A stretch of DNA of 64,000 nt from assembly GCF_022809125.1 (NCBI RefSeq), contig NZ_JALGBI010000003.1, positions 186,001-250,000 of the forward strand, in the 5' to 3' direction. The notes beneath the pieces were generated by a model. The model was not told the DNA's origin. It worked only from the letters and a program-made list of their open reading frames with translations, and ran no database searches. Below are positions 41,240 to 49,657 of this stretch, in pieces. Position numbers and translations under genes: made by a program. The stretch is from Variovorax terrae (GTDB lineage: Bacteria > Pseudomonadota > Gammaproteobacteria > Burkholderiales > Burkholderiaceae_C). Numbering within the stretch: the first letter of the stretch is position 1; the number at the start of each line of letters is the position of its first letter.

Positions 41240-41995
41240 TCACCCTGTTTTTACCAGATGCTCCATGACGAAAAGATCCACATCGCGGCGCTGCACGCCC
41301 TGCACCGCCGTGTGCCCGCCGGGGTAGACGCTGAGCCGCTTGTCCTGCGGCGCCAGCCGCTCGAACAGCGCGATCTGGCCCTGGCGGTCGAAGAGCTCGT
41401 CGTCCCATTTCTGCTGGAACAGCACCGGGCAGGCGACGTTCTGCGCGTCCTGCGCGAGGCGCTCGGAGTTGGGGTACGACAAGCCCCACATGCCGATCGC
41501 GGCGGCCCGCACGGCGGGCTCGCGCGCGAGCAAAGGCAGCCCGTAGGCGGTGCCCATGGACTGGCCGACCCAGACGATGCGCGTGGCGTCCACCGCGTCT
41601 TCGCGGCTCAGCGCCGCCACCGTGGCGCGCCAGTCGGCCACCATCGTGTCCACGTGCCCGTGCTGCGTCGTCCACAGCGCCAGAAAGCGGTCCCGGGTTG
41701 CGGCGCGGTCGTCCAGCGCCGTGCCCGCGGGGCGGCGGCTGCCGTGCACCGGGCCGTCGATGGCGGCCAGGCACAGGCCGCGCCTGCACACCAGCAGGTC
41801 GACCCAGTCCATCACGTCGGCGCCGCGCTTGTGCGAGCCGCCGCCATGCTGGAACAGCACGAGCGGCCGGCGCGCCGCGGCCGGGCCCGCCGGGCAGAAC
41901 AGCACGCCGGGCACGGCGCGGCCATCGGCGTTCAGGACGAATTCACGGGCGACGGTCTGGCCATCGGCGGCGGTTTCGGGGGCGGTCCATTGCAT
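41240..41995 (-). CDS. alpha/beta hydrolase (dienelactone-hydrolase-like)
   Basis: A 251-residue alpha/beta hydrolase. The oxyanion region is LVLFQHGGGSHKRG, the nucleophile motif GQSMGTAYG, the acid probably in QQKWDDELF, and the histidine in YPGGHTAVQ. It resembles dienelactone-hydrolase-type or acyl esterases. Co-directional with the DUF2164 gene. Substrate unknown. Confidence 0.82.
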   Translation of the reverse strand: MQWTAPETAADGQTVAREFVLNADGRAVPGVLFCPAGPAAARRPLVLFQHGGGSHKRGADVMDWVDLLVCRRGLCLAAIDGPVHGSRRPAGTALDDRAATRDRFLALWTTQHGHVDTMVADWRATVAALSREDAVDATRIVWVGQSMGTAYGLPLLAREPAVRAAAIGMWGLSYPNSERLAQDAQNVACPVLFQQKWDDELFDRQGQIALFERLAPQDKRLSVYPGGHTAVQGVQRRDVDLFVMEHLVKTG

Positions 41996-42050
41996 CGGCC
42001 GATTGGACCGCAGGGCCGCCGCCGGCGTCCATCAAGCAGCGGCAATGGTC

Positions 42051-43034
42051 TCATTCGACGTGGGCCATGCCCCGGCGCGTGGCGACCAGCAGCGGCACCT
42101 CGCTGACCGCGAGCGCATGGCTTTCTTCCAGCAGCCTGCGCATCTGCTCGCGAATCCACTGGTGCAGCCCCACCTGGTGGCTGCGCTCATGCCAGACCAT
42201 GCGGCTGTCGATGTCGGGCGGCTCGAACGGCAGCGGCAGCAGCTGGATCGGCAGCATCTGCGCATAGTGGCGCGCAAGCCAGGTCGGCAGGGTGGCGACC
42301 AGCGCGGTCTGCGCCACCACGTAGGGCGTGAGCAGCACCGAGGACACGCGCATGGCCTGCTGGCGCCGCTGGCCGATGCGCGCGAGCGCTTCGTCGAGCG
42401 AGGCCTCCATGGTGGACATCAGCGCGAACGGCGAGCCGAACACCACGTGGCGCGCGGCCACGTAGTCCTGCAGCGTCATGCCCGGGCCGAGCTGCGGGTG
42501 GCCGTTTTTCACCACGCACGACAGCGACTGGGAAAACAGCGAGGTCGAGCGCAGCCCGTCGGCCAGGTGGGGAAAGTAGCCGACGGCGAGGTCGCACTCG
42601 CCGTCGCGTAGCCATTCGTGGACATGCGCCGGGTCGGGCAGGCGCATGTCCACGGTGACGCCGGGCGCGCATTCCCCGATCAGCTGCATCAACCTCGGCA
42701 CCAGCATGACGCCCACCGAATCCGCCGCCGCGATGGTGACCGCGCCCTGTGCCTGCGCGGGGTCGAACGGGCGCCGGTCGGCAAAGATTTCCTCCATCGC
42801 CGACAGGCCCTTGCGCACCGAGACGGCGAGCTCGTGCGCGCGCGGCGTGAGCTGCATGCCCTGCGAGGTGCGCACCAGCAATGCATCACTGGTGAGCTGG
42901 CGCAGCCGCGCCAACGCGTTGCTCATGCCCGGCTGGCTCATGCCCATTTTCTGCGCCGCGCGCGTGACCGAGCCCTCGGCCAGCAAGGCCTCCAGGCAGG
43001 TCAGCAGGTGCAGGTCGATGTGTTTGTTCTCCAA
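42051..43034 (-). CDS. LysR-family regulator, divergent to the cupin operon
   Basis: A 327-residue LysR regulator of the NodD-like subgroup (HIDLHLLTCLEALLAEGSVTRAAQKMGMSQPGMSNALARL). I start it at TTG 43034, with GAGGAACG before it, because no ATG or GTG lies between an upstream non-homologous segment and the conserved N-terminus. It is divergent from the cupin, Bug and FAD-oxidase genes across a 125-base gap, and so probably regulates them. Confidence 0.83.
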   Translation of the reverse strand: MENKHIDLHLLTCLEALLAEGSVTRAAQKMGMSQPGMSNALARLRQLTSDALLVRTSQGMQLTPRAHELAVSVRKGLSAMEEIFADRRPFDPAQAQGAVTIAAADSVGVMLVPRLMQLIGECAPGVTVDMRLPDPAHVHEWLRDGECDLAVGYFPHLADGLRSTSLFSQSLSCVVKNGHPQLGPGMTLQDYVAARHVVFGSPFALMSTMEASLDEALARIGQRRQQAMRVSSVLLTPYVVAQTALVATLPTWLARHYAQMLPIQLLPLPFEPPDIDSRMVWHERSHQVGLHQWIREQMRRLLEESHALAVSEVPLLVATRRGMAHVE

Positions 43035-43062
43035 GACGTTCCTCTTCGCTGCGGTGCAGCAT

Positions 43063-43077
43063 CCATCGGGCGGATGG
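43063..43077. promoter_or_regulatory. candidate LysR operator CCATC-N5-GATGG
   Basis: CCATC, five bases, GATGG lies in the divergent gap; GCAG and CTGC extend the symmetry on both sides. Weak evidence, from position and symmetry only. Confidence 0.3.
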
Positions 43078-43159
43078 CTGCATTCGGCGGACTTGATTGC
43101 GGCACCGGGGGGCGAGTGGTCGAATCCGCTTCGTTCCATCGTACCAACAGGAGAATTTG

Positions 43160-43717
43160 ATGCCCATCACCACCGTGCGGCCCGCGCCCGAAGACATGCA
43201 GCGCTGCGTGGCGCGCTTCTCGGAGCTGCAGCGCTGCGACACCGGCCTGCCCGACATGGCCCTGGACGGCTGCCACCGCGCCTTCCTCAACGTGCTCGGC
43301 TTCAGCCAGCCCAAGGGCGAAGGCCAGTTCTCGCCGTTCGGCGACCGCGCGCCGGCCCCGGTCTCGCATCTCAAGGCGGGCTTCGGCGTGTCCTTCATCT
43401 GCGCCCGGCCCGGCAACGGCGTGCTGATGCACACCCACGACACGGTGGAGACCTTCATGGTGATGAAGGGCCGCTGGAAGATCGAATGGGAAGGCGCCCA
43501 GGGCGTGGCGGGCGTGACGCTCGGCCCGCTCGACTTCATCGCCTGCCCGGTCGGCGTGCAGCGCCGTTTCGAATGCCTCGAAGCCCCGGCCGGCGGCGAC
43601 GAAGGCCTGCTGTTGGGCGTGATTGCGGGCGATTCGCCCGCCGCCGAGATTTCACCCGAAGGCGTGCGCGCGCTGGTGGACGCCGGCATTTTCCCGCCGG
43701 AGCGGCTGACGGCCTGA
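43160..43717 (+). CDS. cupin domain protein
   Basis: A 185-residue cupin. The first motif MHTHDTVETFMVMKGRWKIEWEG contains the two histidines and glutamate expected for a metal site, and the second lies around LGPLDFIACPVGVQRRFEC. It could be a dioxygenase, isomerase or a non-catalytic sensor. AGGAGAATTTG precedes the ATG at 43160. It leads an operon with a Bug receptor and a lactate/glycolate-type oxidase. Confidence 0.8.
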   Translation: MPITTVRPAPEDMQRCVARFSELQRCDTGLPDMALDGCHRAFLNVLGFSQPKGEGQFSPFGDRAPAPVSHLKAGFGVSFICARPGNGVLMHTHDTVETFMVMKGRWKIEWEGAQGVAGVTLGPLDFIACPVGVQRRFECLEAPAGGDEGLLLGVIAGDSPAAEISPEGVRALVDAGIFPPERLTA

Positions 43718-43752
43718 TTCCCCGAGAATTCACAGAACAAAGAGACAACCCC

Positions 43753-44718
43753 ATGAAAAACTTCGCACGGGCCCTGCTGGCCGGCCTGAGCCTGGCCACG
43801 CTGGCCCTGGCCGCCCCGGCCCAATCCAGTTACCCCACGCGCCCGGTGCGCATCATCGTGCCGGCGCCTGCCGGCACCGGCCCCGACGTGATGGCGCGGC
43901 TGTATGCCGAACACCTGGGCCGCGCGCTGGGCCAGCCGTTCACGGTGGAAAACAAGGCCGGGGCCTCGGGCAACATCGGTGCGGAGTTCGTGGCCAAGGC
44001 CCCGGCGGACGGCTACACGATCTTCTACGCCTACAACCAGATCCCCACCATGAACCCGCACCTGTTCTCCAAGCTCGGGTACGACGCGGTGAAGGACCTG
44101 GCGCCGGTGACGCAGACCCTCAACACCGCCTACGTGCTGCTGGGCAACAAGGACCTGCCGGTGAAGGACCTGGCCGGCATGCTCGACTACGCGCGCAAGA
44201 ACCCGGGCAAGGTGGCCTACGCGAGCTACGGGCCGGGCACGGCGTCGCATCTGGTGTTCGAGCTGATCCAGGACAACGCCAAGGTGCAGATGCTGCACGT
44301 GCCCTACAAGCAGGGCCAGGTCACCGACGTGATGGGCGGCCAGGTGGCGATGGTGTTCGAGCCGTTCCCGTCGGGCGTGCCATTCGCCAAGTCGGGCAAG
44401 GTCAAGGCCCTGGCCGTCACCACCGAGAAACGCGTGGCCGACCTGCCCGACGTGCCGGCCATGAACGAGGCTGTGCCCGGCATGAACCTGGCCGGCTGGC
44501 AGGGCGTGTGGGTGACGGCCGGCACGCCGCCCGAGGTGATCACGCGGCTCAACAGCGAATTCATCCGCATCACGCGCCTGCCCGAGATGCAGAAGCGCAT
44601 CGCCGACTTTGCCTCGCAGCCCATGACCACCACGCCGCAGGAGATGGCGCAGGCCATCCAGCGCGAATCCGAGCAGTGGGGCAAGATCATCAAGGCCCGG
44701 CACATCGTCCTCGACTGA
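43753..44718 (+). CDS. Bug/TctC-family periplasmic receptor
   Basis: A 321-residue Bug receptor with a signal peptide (KNFARALLAGLSLATLAL, cleavage near APAQS) and mature YPTRPVRIIVPAPAGTGPDV. It lies between the cupin and the FAD-linked oxidase genes. Given the partners, its ligand may be a hydroxy acid oxidised by the last enzyme; this is inference. Confidence 0.88.
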   Translation: MKNFARALLAGLSLATLALAAPAQSSYPTRPVRIIVPAPAGTGPDVMARLYAEHLGRALGQPFTVENKAGASGNIGAEFVAKAPADGYTIFYAYNQIPTMNPHLFSKLGYDAVKDLAPVTQTLNTAYVLLGNKDLPVKDLAGMLDYARKNPGKVAYASYGPGTASHLVFELIQDNAKVQMLHVPYKQGQVTDVMGGQVAMVFEPFPSGVPFAKSGKVKALAVTTEKRVADLPDVPAMNEAVPGMNLAGWQGVWVTAGTPPEVITRLNSEFIRITRLPEMQKRIADFASQPMTTTPQEMAQAIQRESEQWGKIIKARHIVLD

Positions 44719-44784
44719 AGGCCCACGCGGCTGGGCGCCGGGCGGCCCCCGGCAGTAAACTCATTGATCCAGCCGGAGACACCC

Positions 44785-46212
44785 ATGAACGCCCCCACCT
44801 CGATCACCCACCTCGTGCCCGACATCCACCAGCGCGAGGTGCCCCAGGCCCTGCTCGACGCGCTGAAAAGCCGCTTCGGCGCCAACTGCTCCACTGCCCT
44901 GGCGGTGCGCGAGCAGCACGGGCGCGACGAGTCTTCCTACACCACGGTGCCGCCGCCGGCGGCCGTGGTGTTCGCCGAGAGCACGCAGGACGTGGCCGAT
45001 GCGGTGAAGCTCGCGAGCCAGCACGAGGTGCCGGTGATCCCGTTCGGCGTGGGTTCCTCGCTCGAAGGCCATCTGCTCGCGGTGCAGGGCGGCATCAGCA
45101 TCGACGTGAGCCGCATGAACAAGGTGCTGTCCATCAACGCCGAGGACCTCACCGTGACGGTGCAGCCCGGCGTCACGCGCAAGCAGCTCAACGAAGAGAT
45201 CAAGAGCACCGGCCTGTTCTTCCCGATCGACCCGGGCGCCGATGCCTCGATCGGCGGCATGACGGCCACGCGCGCCAGCGGCACCAACGCCGTGCGCTAC
45301 GGCACCATGCGCGAGAACGTGCTGGGCCTGGAGGTGGTGACGGCCGCCGGCGAGGTCATCCGCACCGGCACGCGCGCCAAGAAATCGTCGGCCGGCTACG
45401 ACCTCACGCGCCTGATGGTGGGCAGCGAGGGCACACTGGGCGTGATCACCGAGGTCACCCTGCGCATCTACCCGCTGCCCGAGGCGGTGTCGGCCGCGAT
45501 CTGCTCGTTCCCAAGCATCGAGGCCGCCGTGCGCACCACCATCCAGGTGATCCAGCTTGGTGTGCCGATCGCGCGCGTGGAGCTGATCGACAGCAACACC
45601 GTGCGCATGGTCAACGCCTACGCCAAGCTCGGGCTGCGCGAGGAGCCGATGCTGCTGATGGAGTTCCACGGCTCGCCCGCCGGCGTGAAGGAGCAGGCCG
45701 AGACCGTGCAGGAGATCGCGAGCGAGCACGGCGGCAACGCCTTCGAGTGGGCCACCACGCCCGAGGAGCGCACCCGCCTGTGGACCGCGCGGCACAACGC
45801 CTACTTCGCGGCGATCCAGTCGCGCCCCGGCTGCCGCGCCATCTCCACCGACACCTGCGTACCGATCAGCCGGCTGGCCGACTGCCTGCTCGACTCGGTG
45901 GCCGAAGCCGACGCCAGCGGCCTCCCCTACTTCCTGGTCGGCCACGTGGGCGACGGCAACTTCCACTTCGGCTACCTGCTGAACCCGGACGACCCGAAGG
46001 AGCGCGAGGTGGCCGAGGACCTGAACCACAAGCTGGTGGCGCGCGCCCTGCGCCTGGAAGGCACCTGCACCGGCGAGCACGGCGTGGGCCTGCACAAGAT
46101 GGACTTCCTCGTGACCGAGGCCGGCGCCGGCGCGGTGGACGTGATGCGCACCATCAAGCGCGCGCTCGATCCGAAGAACATCATGAACCCGGGCAAGATC
46201 TTCGCGCTCTGA
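44785..46212 (+). CDS. FAD-linked oxidase (D-lactate dehydrogenase / GlcD-like)
   Basis: A 475-residue flavoprotein of the FAD_binding_4 / FAD-oxidase_C type. PVIPFGVGSSLEGH and DPGADASIGGMTATRASGTNAVRYGTM are the flavin-binding segments, and VGHVGDGNFHFGYLL and GEHGVGLHK carry the substrate-domain metal/His region of D-lactate dehydrogenase and GlcD. GGAGACACCC precedes the ATG at 44785; a start seven codons earlier is also open. It oxidises a 2-hydroxy acid to the keto acid. Confidence 0.9.
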   Translation: MNAPTSITHLVPDIHQREVPQALLDALKSRFGANCSTALAVREQHGRDESSYTTVPPPAAVVFAESTQDVADAVKLASQHEVPVIPFGVGSSLEGHLLAVQGGISIDVSRMNKVLSINAEDLTVTVQPGVTRKQLNEEIKSTGLFFPIDPGADASIGGMTATRASGTNAVRYGTMRENVLGLEVVTAAGEVIRTGTRAKKSSAGYDLTRLMVGSEGTLGVITEVTLRIYPLPEAVSAAICSFPSIEAAVRTTIQVIQLGVPIARVELIDSNTVRMVNAYAKLGLREEPMLLMEFHGSPAGVKEQAETVQEIASEHGGNAFEWATTPEERTRLWTARHNAYFAAIQSRPGCRAISTDTCVPISRLADCLLDSVAEADASGLPYFLVGHVGDGNFHFGYLLNPDDPKEREVAEDLNHKLVARALRLEGTCTGEHGVGLHKMDFLVTEAGAGAVDVMRTIKRALDPKNIMNPGKIFAL

Positions 46213-46243
46213 GCTTGCCTGGCCGGCCAGGGCTGCGAGCCCG

Positions 46244-46260
46244 GGGCGCCGCAGGCGCCC
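46244..46260. terminator. possible hairpin between convergent genes
   Basis: GGGCGCC-GCA-GGCGCCC lies between the FAD-oxidase stop and the lipoprotein stop. It has no U-tract, so intrinsic termination is uncertain. Confidence 0.3.
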
Positions 46261-46274
46261 GGGGGTGTCTCGTC

Positions 46275-48143
46275 TCAGGGCGCGGTGTAGGAGAACGTGC
46301 CGTCGGCGATCACCGTTGAAGCGTTGCGGCTGAAGCTGAAGACTTCGGCGGTGAACCGCCCCTTGATCGACGTGATGGCGCTGCCGCTCGTGGTGAGCTC
46401 CGTGATGTAGATATTGCAGTTGCCGCCCTCCTGGCTGCTCAGGATCGTGTTGGCATTGGTCTGCACCCTGACGTAGCGCCCGTCCCGCGCCCCGTGGACG
46501 CAGGAGTAGTTGGTGTTGGCCGCCACGGCGTTCCCCACCCTGATCTGCCACTGCTGGTTGCCCGCATAGGCGGTCATCGTGAAGCCGCTGGCGACATACA
46601 GGCCGCCGAAGGAGCTGACGTTCAGCGCCAGGGCCGGCCCGCCCGCACCCACCGTGCCGGTGATCTGGTTGGCGGCGATCGCATTCGTCAAGGCGCTGGG
46701 CGCGCCGATATCCGGCGGCGCGGCATCGCCGGTCTTGCGAAGCGTCACGCCGCGTTTGTTGCCCGAGGCGTTGCTCGGGCCGACGTAGTACTCCACGTCC
46801 TTGATGTGATTGGGCGTGTCCAGGTAGAAGACGATCTGGTCGTCGTCGTCCACGCCGCCCGCGCCATTGATGTCCGTCGACGAATAGATGCGCAGCACGG
46901 CGGCGGTCCCGCCATTGGGGTAGACCATGGTGACAGACACATTCGCCAGGGTGGGCCCGGCGCCGCCCGTGAAGGTCACCGCCCCGTCGGAGCCCAGCGT
47001 GAGGCTCGTCCAGGCCACGTCGTTGGCCGGGCCCGCGTACTGCTGGGCCTTGTTGTAGGTGCCGGCGACGGCCGCCAGCGTTGCCTGAACCGGTGACTGG
47101 GTCGCGCGGATCTGGCCCAGGAAATGCGTCCCGTCGCCCACGTTGATTTCGCTGAAGGTGCCGGAGTCGTTGTCGGTGAGCGCGTATTCGATGCCCGCTG
47201 CCGCGTCCCGCCAGATGGCCTCCGCCGTGTGGCCATTGCGGTAGAACGGGTTGGTCAGCACCTTGCCGCCGGGCAGGTTCAGGTTGTTGCCCGAGATCGA
47301 CAGCGAAACGGCCTGCCCTTCCGTGAAGGTGCAGCCCGTTCCCGCGCAGCCCGCGCCGCTGCCTTTGTAGAACGAGAGGTTGTAGGTGCCGGCCAGCGCG
47401 GCATGGATGGTTGCCGTCGTCGTGCTGCCGCCCGAACTGCCGGGCGGCGTGAATGTCGTCGTGCCCCGGCTCAGCGCCGTGACGGCGGTGCTCAGGCTGC
47501 CGCCGCCTTGCAGGTAGGTGGCGACCTGCGCGAGGTAGGGCTGGTTCGTCGCATTGGGCGCCGTGGACGGCGTGACGCCGGAACTTGTGCCCAGCAGCGT
47601 GCCCGCCAGGGCGTTGAATTGCGTGTTGAACGTGCCGGCACTCAGGCCGGCGCCCGCCGCGCCAATGGCCGCCGTGGTCAGCGGCGTGGTGTACACCGTG
47701 GCGTTGCCGCTGGTCGAGACGGTGACGAGGGCGCGCATGGCGGAAGAGCCGAGGTTGAGCAGCGTGCCGCCCCCCGGGCATGCACCGGAGACGATGGGCG
47801 TTTCGTTGCTGCAGAACGTCCCGCCGGTGGCTTCGACCAGCAGGTCGCCGGACGTCCCGGCCGGGACCGCGAAGTTGTAGCTGCCGCTGGCAGGCGTCAC
47901 ATAGCAGCCGGCACTGATGGAGCCCGCCGCGCCCGCAACGGTAGACAGCATCACCTGCGCGCCCTTGGCGCCGCCGGTGATGGCATAGGCGCACACCGTG
48001 GAACCGAGCACCGGCCCCTTCACGACGGCGCCGGTGACGGTGGCGCCCCCGCTCGCCGCGGCCGGCGGCGCGTCGCTGCCGCCGCAGCCGGACAACAGGG
48101 CCAGCAGCGCGGCGGCGCAAGTCAACAATCTGATCGGTTTCAT
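46275..48143 (-). CDS. large secreted lipoprotein of unknown function
   Basis: A 622-residue lipoprotein. The lipobox LLSGC at Cys20 follows a short signal sequence, then a Ser/Gly/Ala-rich linker. GATVTGAVVKGPVLGSTVCAY resembles surface beta-sandwich starts, and the rest is rich in Gly/Ser/Thr with paired cysteines, for example in ACPGGGT and GAGCAGTGC. I recognise no catalytic motif. It follows the secreted-protein, kinase and regulator genes on the same strand, so it may be part of the same surface or signalling unit. Confidence 0.7.
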   Translation of the reverse strand: MKPIRLLTCAAALLALLSGCGGSDAPPAAASGGATVTGAVVKGPVLGSTVCAYAITGGAKGAQVMLSTVAGAAGSISAGCYVTPASGSYNFAVPAGTSGDLLVEATGGTFCSNETPIVSGACPGGGTLLNLGSSAMRALVTVSTSGNATVYTTPLTTAAIGAAGAGLSAGTFNTQFNALAGTLLGTSSGVTPSTAPNATNQPYLAQVATYLQGGGSLSTAVTALSRGTTTFTPPGSSGGSTTTATIHAALAGTYNLSFYKGSGAGCAGTGCTFTEGQAVSLSISGNNLNLPGGKVLTNPFYRNGHTAEAIWRDAAAGIEYALTDNDSGTFSEINVGDGTHFLGQIRATQSPVQATLAAVAGTYNKAQQYAGPANDVAWTSLTLGSDGAVTFTGGAGPTLANVSVTMVYPNGGTAAVLRIYSSTDINGAGGVDDDDQIVFYLDTPNHIKDVEYYVGPSNASGNKRGVTLRKTGDAAPPDIGAPSALTNAIAANQITGTVGAGGPALALNVSSFGGLYVASGFTMTAYAGNQQWQIRVGNAVAANTNYSCVHGARDGRYVRVQTNANTILSSQEGGNCNIYITELTTSGSAITSIKGRFTAEVFSFSRNASTVIADGTFSYTAP

Positions 48144-48180
48144 GGAAACTCCCTCTCAAGGTGGGTGAAGGCAAATGGAT

Positions 48181-49488
48181 TCATTGAAGGGCCCCGGCAA
48201 TGCCCTGGTTCATCGACACCAGGCCCTGCAGCGCCATGCGGCTCATGGCGGCAGTGTCCACGTCCAGCGTCATGTCCACGCGCTTGGACTGGTTGCCGGC
48301 CTGGCCCATGATCCGGCCCAGGGCCTGCAGGCCCTGCACGGCGGCGTCCTGCCGCGTGTCGTAGCCGCCGGTCTCGCGCATCGTGGCGAACTGGCCCGGC
48401 ACCGGCAGCGCGCCCTGCACATTGAGCGTCTGGGTCTGGGCATGGCTTTGCAGCAGCAGCATGCGCGGCACGCCGGCCGCTTCCATGGCGGCAGAGGCGC
48501 TGGCGCTGGAGCCGCGGCGGAACAGCGAGGAGCCGCTGCCCGAACTCTCCTGCGCCGCCAGGTTGATGGCCAGCACCACCGAGATGGCTTCCAGGTGGGT
48601 CTTGCTGTAGGTAATGCGCTGGCCGATGTTGCCGGCGCCCAGGCCCGCGAAGCCGCGCGGGTTGAGCTTCATCCCGGTGGGCGCGAAGACCAGGTAGCGG
48701 CGCTTGCCGTAGCCCAGGTCGGCCTCGTCCGTCACCGGCGCGCCGGGCTGGCTGGCCTCCAGGTTCGCCTCGTAGACGGCCCCGCCTGCTTCCTTGATGA
48801 TCGCCTCGGCCGGCTCGGGTTTGGCGCCCGCCGCCTCCAGCCGCTGCACGAAATCGGCATACGAGCGGTCCACCACCGCCTGCAGCGCCGCCAGGTCCAG
48901 CTGCGGCGCCTGGTAGTTGACCGTCATGCGCGTGGCGCCGTAGTCGGTGCCGCCCAGGTAGGCGGCGCGTGTGCTGGCGGTGATGCTGCCGCCCGTCTCG
49001 ACCATCACGCGGTATTCGGACACGTAGTAGCGCTTGCCCTTGAGCGCGGCCGTGCCCTTGATGTGGCGGCTCGCGTCCAGCACCGTGACCGGGGCTTGCA
49101 GGGCGGCCTGCACATCGGCGGCGCTGGCCGGCGCGGGCGTGGCGGACATGGCAGGCGGGACGGACGCGGCGGGCGCTTGGGCCACCAGCCGGCGGAAGGT
49201 TTCCGGCGGCACGGGGCTGCCGGCAAAGCCCAGGTCCGACACCCTGCAGCCGCGCGCCACGAAGAGCTGCGTGAGGAAGTCCTTGCGCGCCAGGGCCTGC
49301 GTCGCGGCCTGCGGCGTGGACAGGACCGCGAGATCCATGCTGCCGATCTCGGCATGGATCTGCGAGCAGGCCAGCTCGCCGTCGGTCAGGCGCACACGCT
49401 CGATGGCCGGGGCCTGCGCGAAAGCGGCCGGCGCCAGCAGGGTGGCCAGGGCGGCACACCGCGATCGGGCGGAAAACATGGCGGGCAT
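48181..49488 (-). CDS. secreted protein with IERVRLTD motif (435 residues)
   Basis: A 435-residue protein with a signal peptide cleaved near AFAQA. The mature start IERVRLTDGELACSQIHAEI is closely similar to that of the 163-residue protein at 52556-53047. Cys41 and Cys81 (RGCRVSDL) match Cys38 and Cys156 there and could form a disulfide. The rest has no domain I recognise; the region around residues 120-160 is Ala/Pro rich and may be a linker. AGGAG seven bases before the ATG fixes the start at 49488. It follows the histidine kinase gene by about 170 bases. Confidence 0.68.
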   Translation of the reverse strand: MPAMFSARSRCAALATLLAPAAFAQAPAIERVRLTDGELACSQIHAEIGSMDLAVLSTPQAATQALARKDFLTQLFVARGCRVSDLGFAGSPVPPETFRRLVAQAPAASVPPAMSATPAPASAADVQAALQAPVTVLDASRHIKGTAALKGKRYYVSEYRVMVETGGSITASTRAAYLGGTDYGATRMTVNYQAPQLDLAALQAVVDRSYADFVQRLEAAGAKPEPAEAIIKEAGGAVYEANLEASQPGAPVTDEADLGYGKRRYLVFAPTGMKLNPRGFAGLGAGNIGQRITYSKTHLEAISVVLAINLAAQESSGSGSSLFRRGSSASASAAMEAAGVPRMLLLQSHAQTQTLNVQGALPVPGQFATMRETGGYDTRQDAAVQGLQALGRIMGQAGNQSKRVDMTLDVDTAAMSRMALQGLVSMNQGIAGALQ

Positions 49489-49657
49489 GGCGACTCCTGA
49501 GACAACGTTGGGCTGCAGACCGGGCCAATGTAAAAAGCCCGCCCCCCGGCCACAACCCCTCAATCGCAGGGGTGCGTGCTCCATGCAGCCGCGTTGGAGC
49601 GGCAACGGAATCGACTTCGAAAGAGGTGGCGGCCACCGAAGTGGCTGCTGAAGAGCC

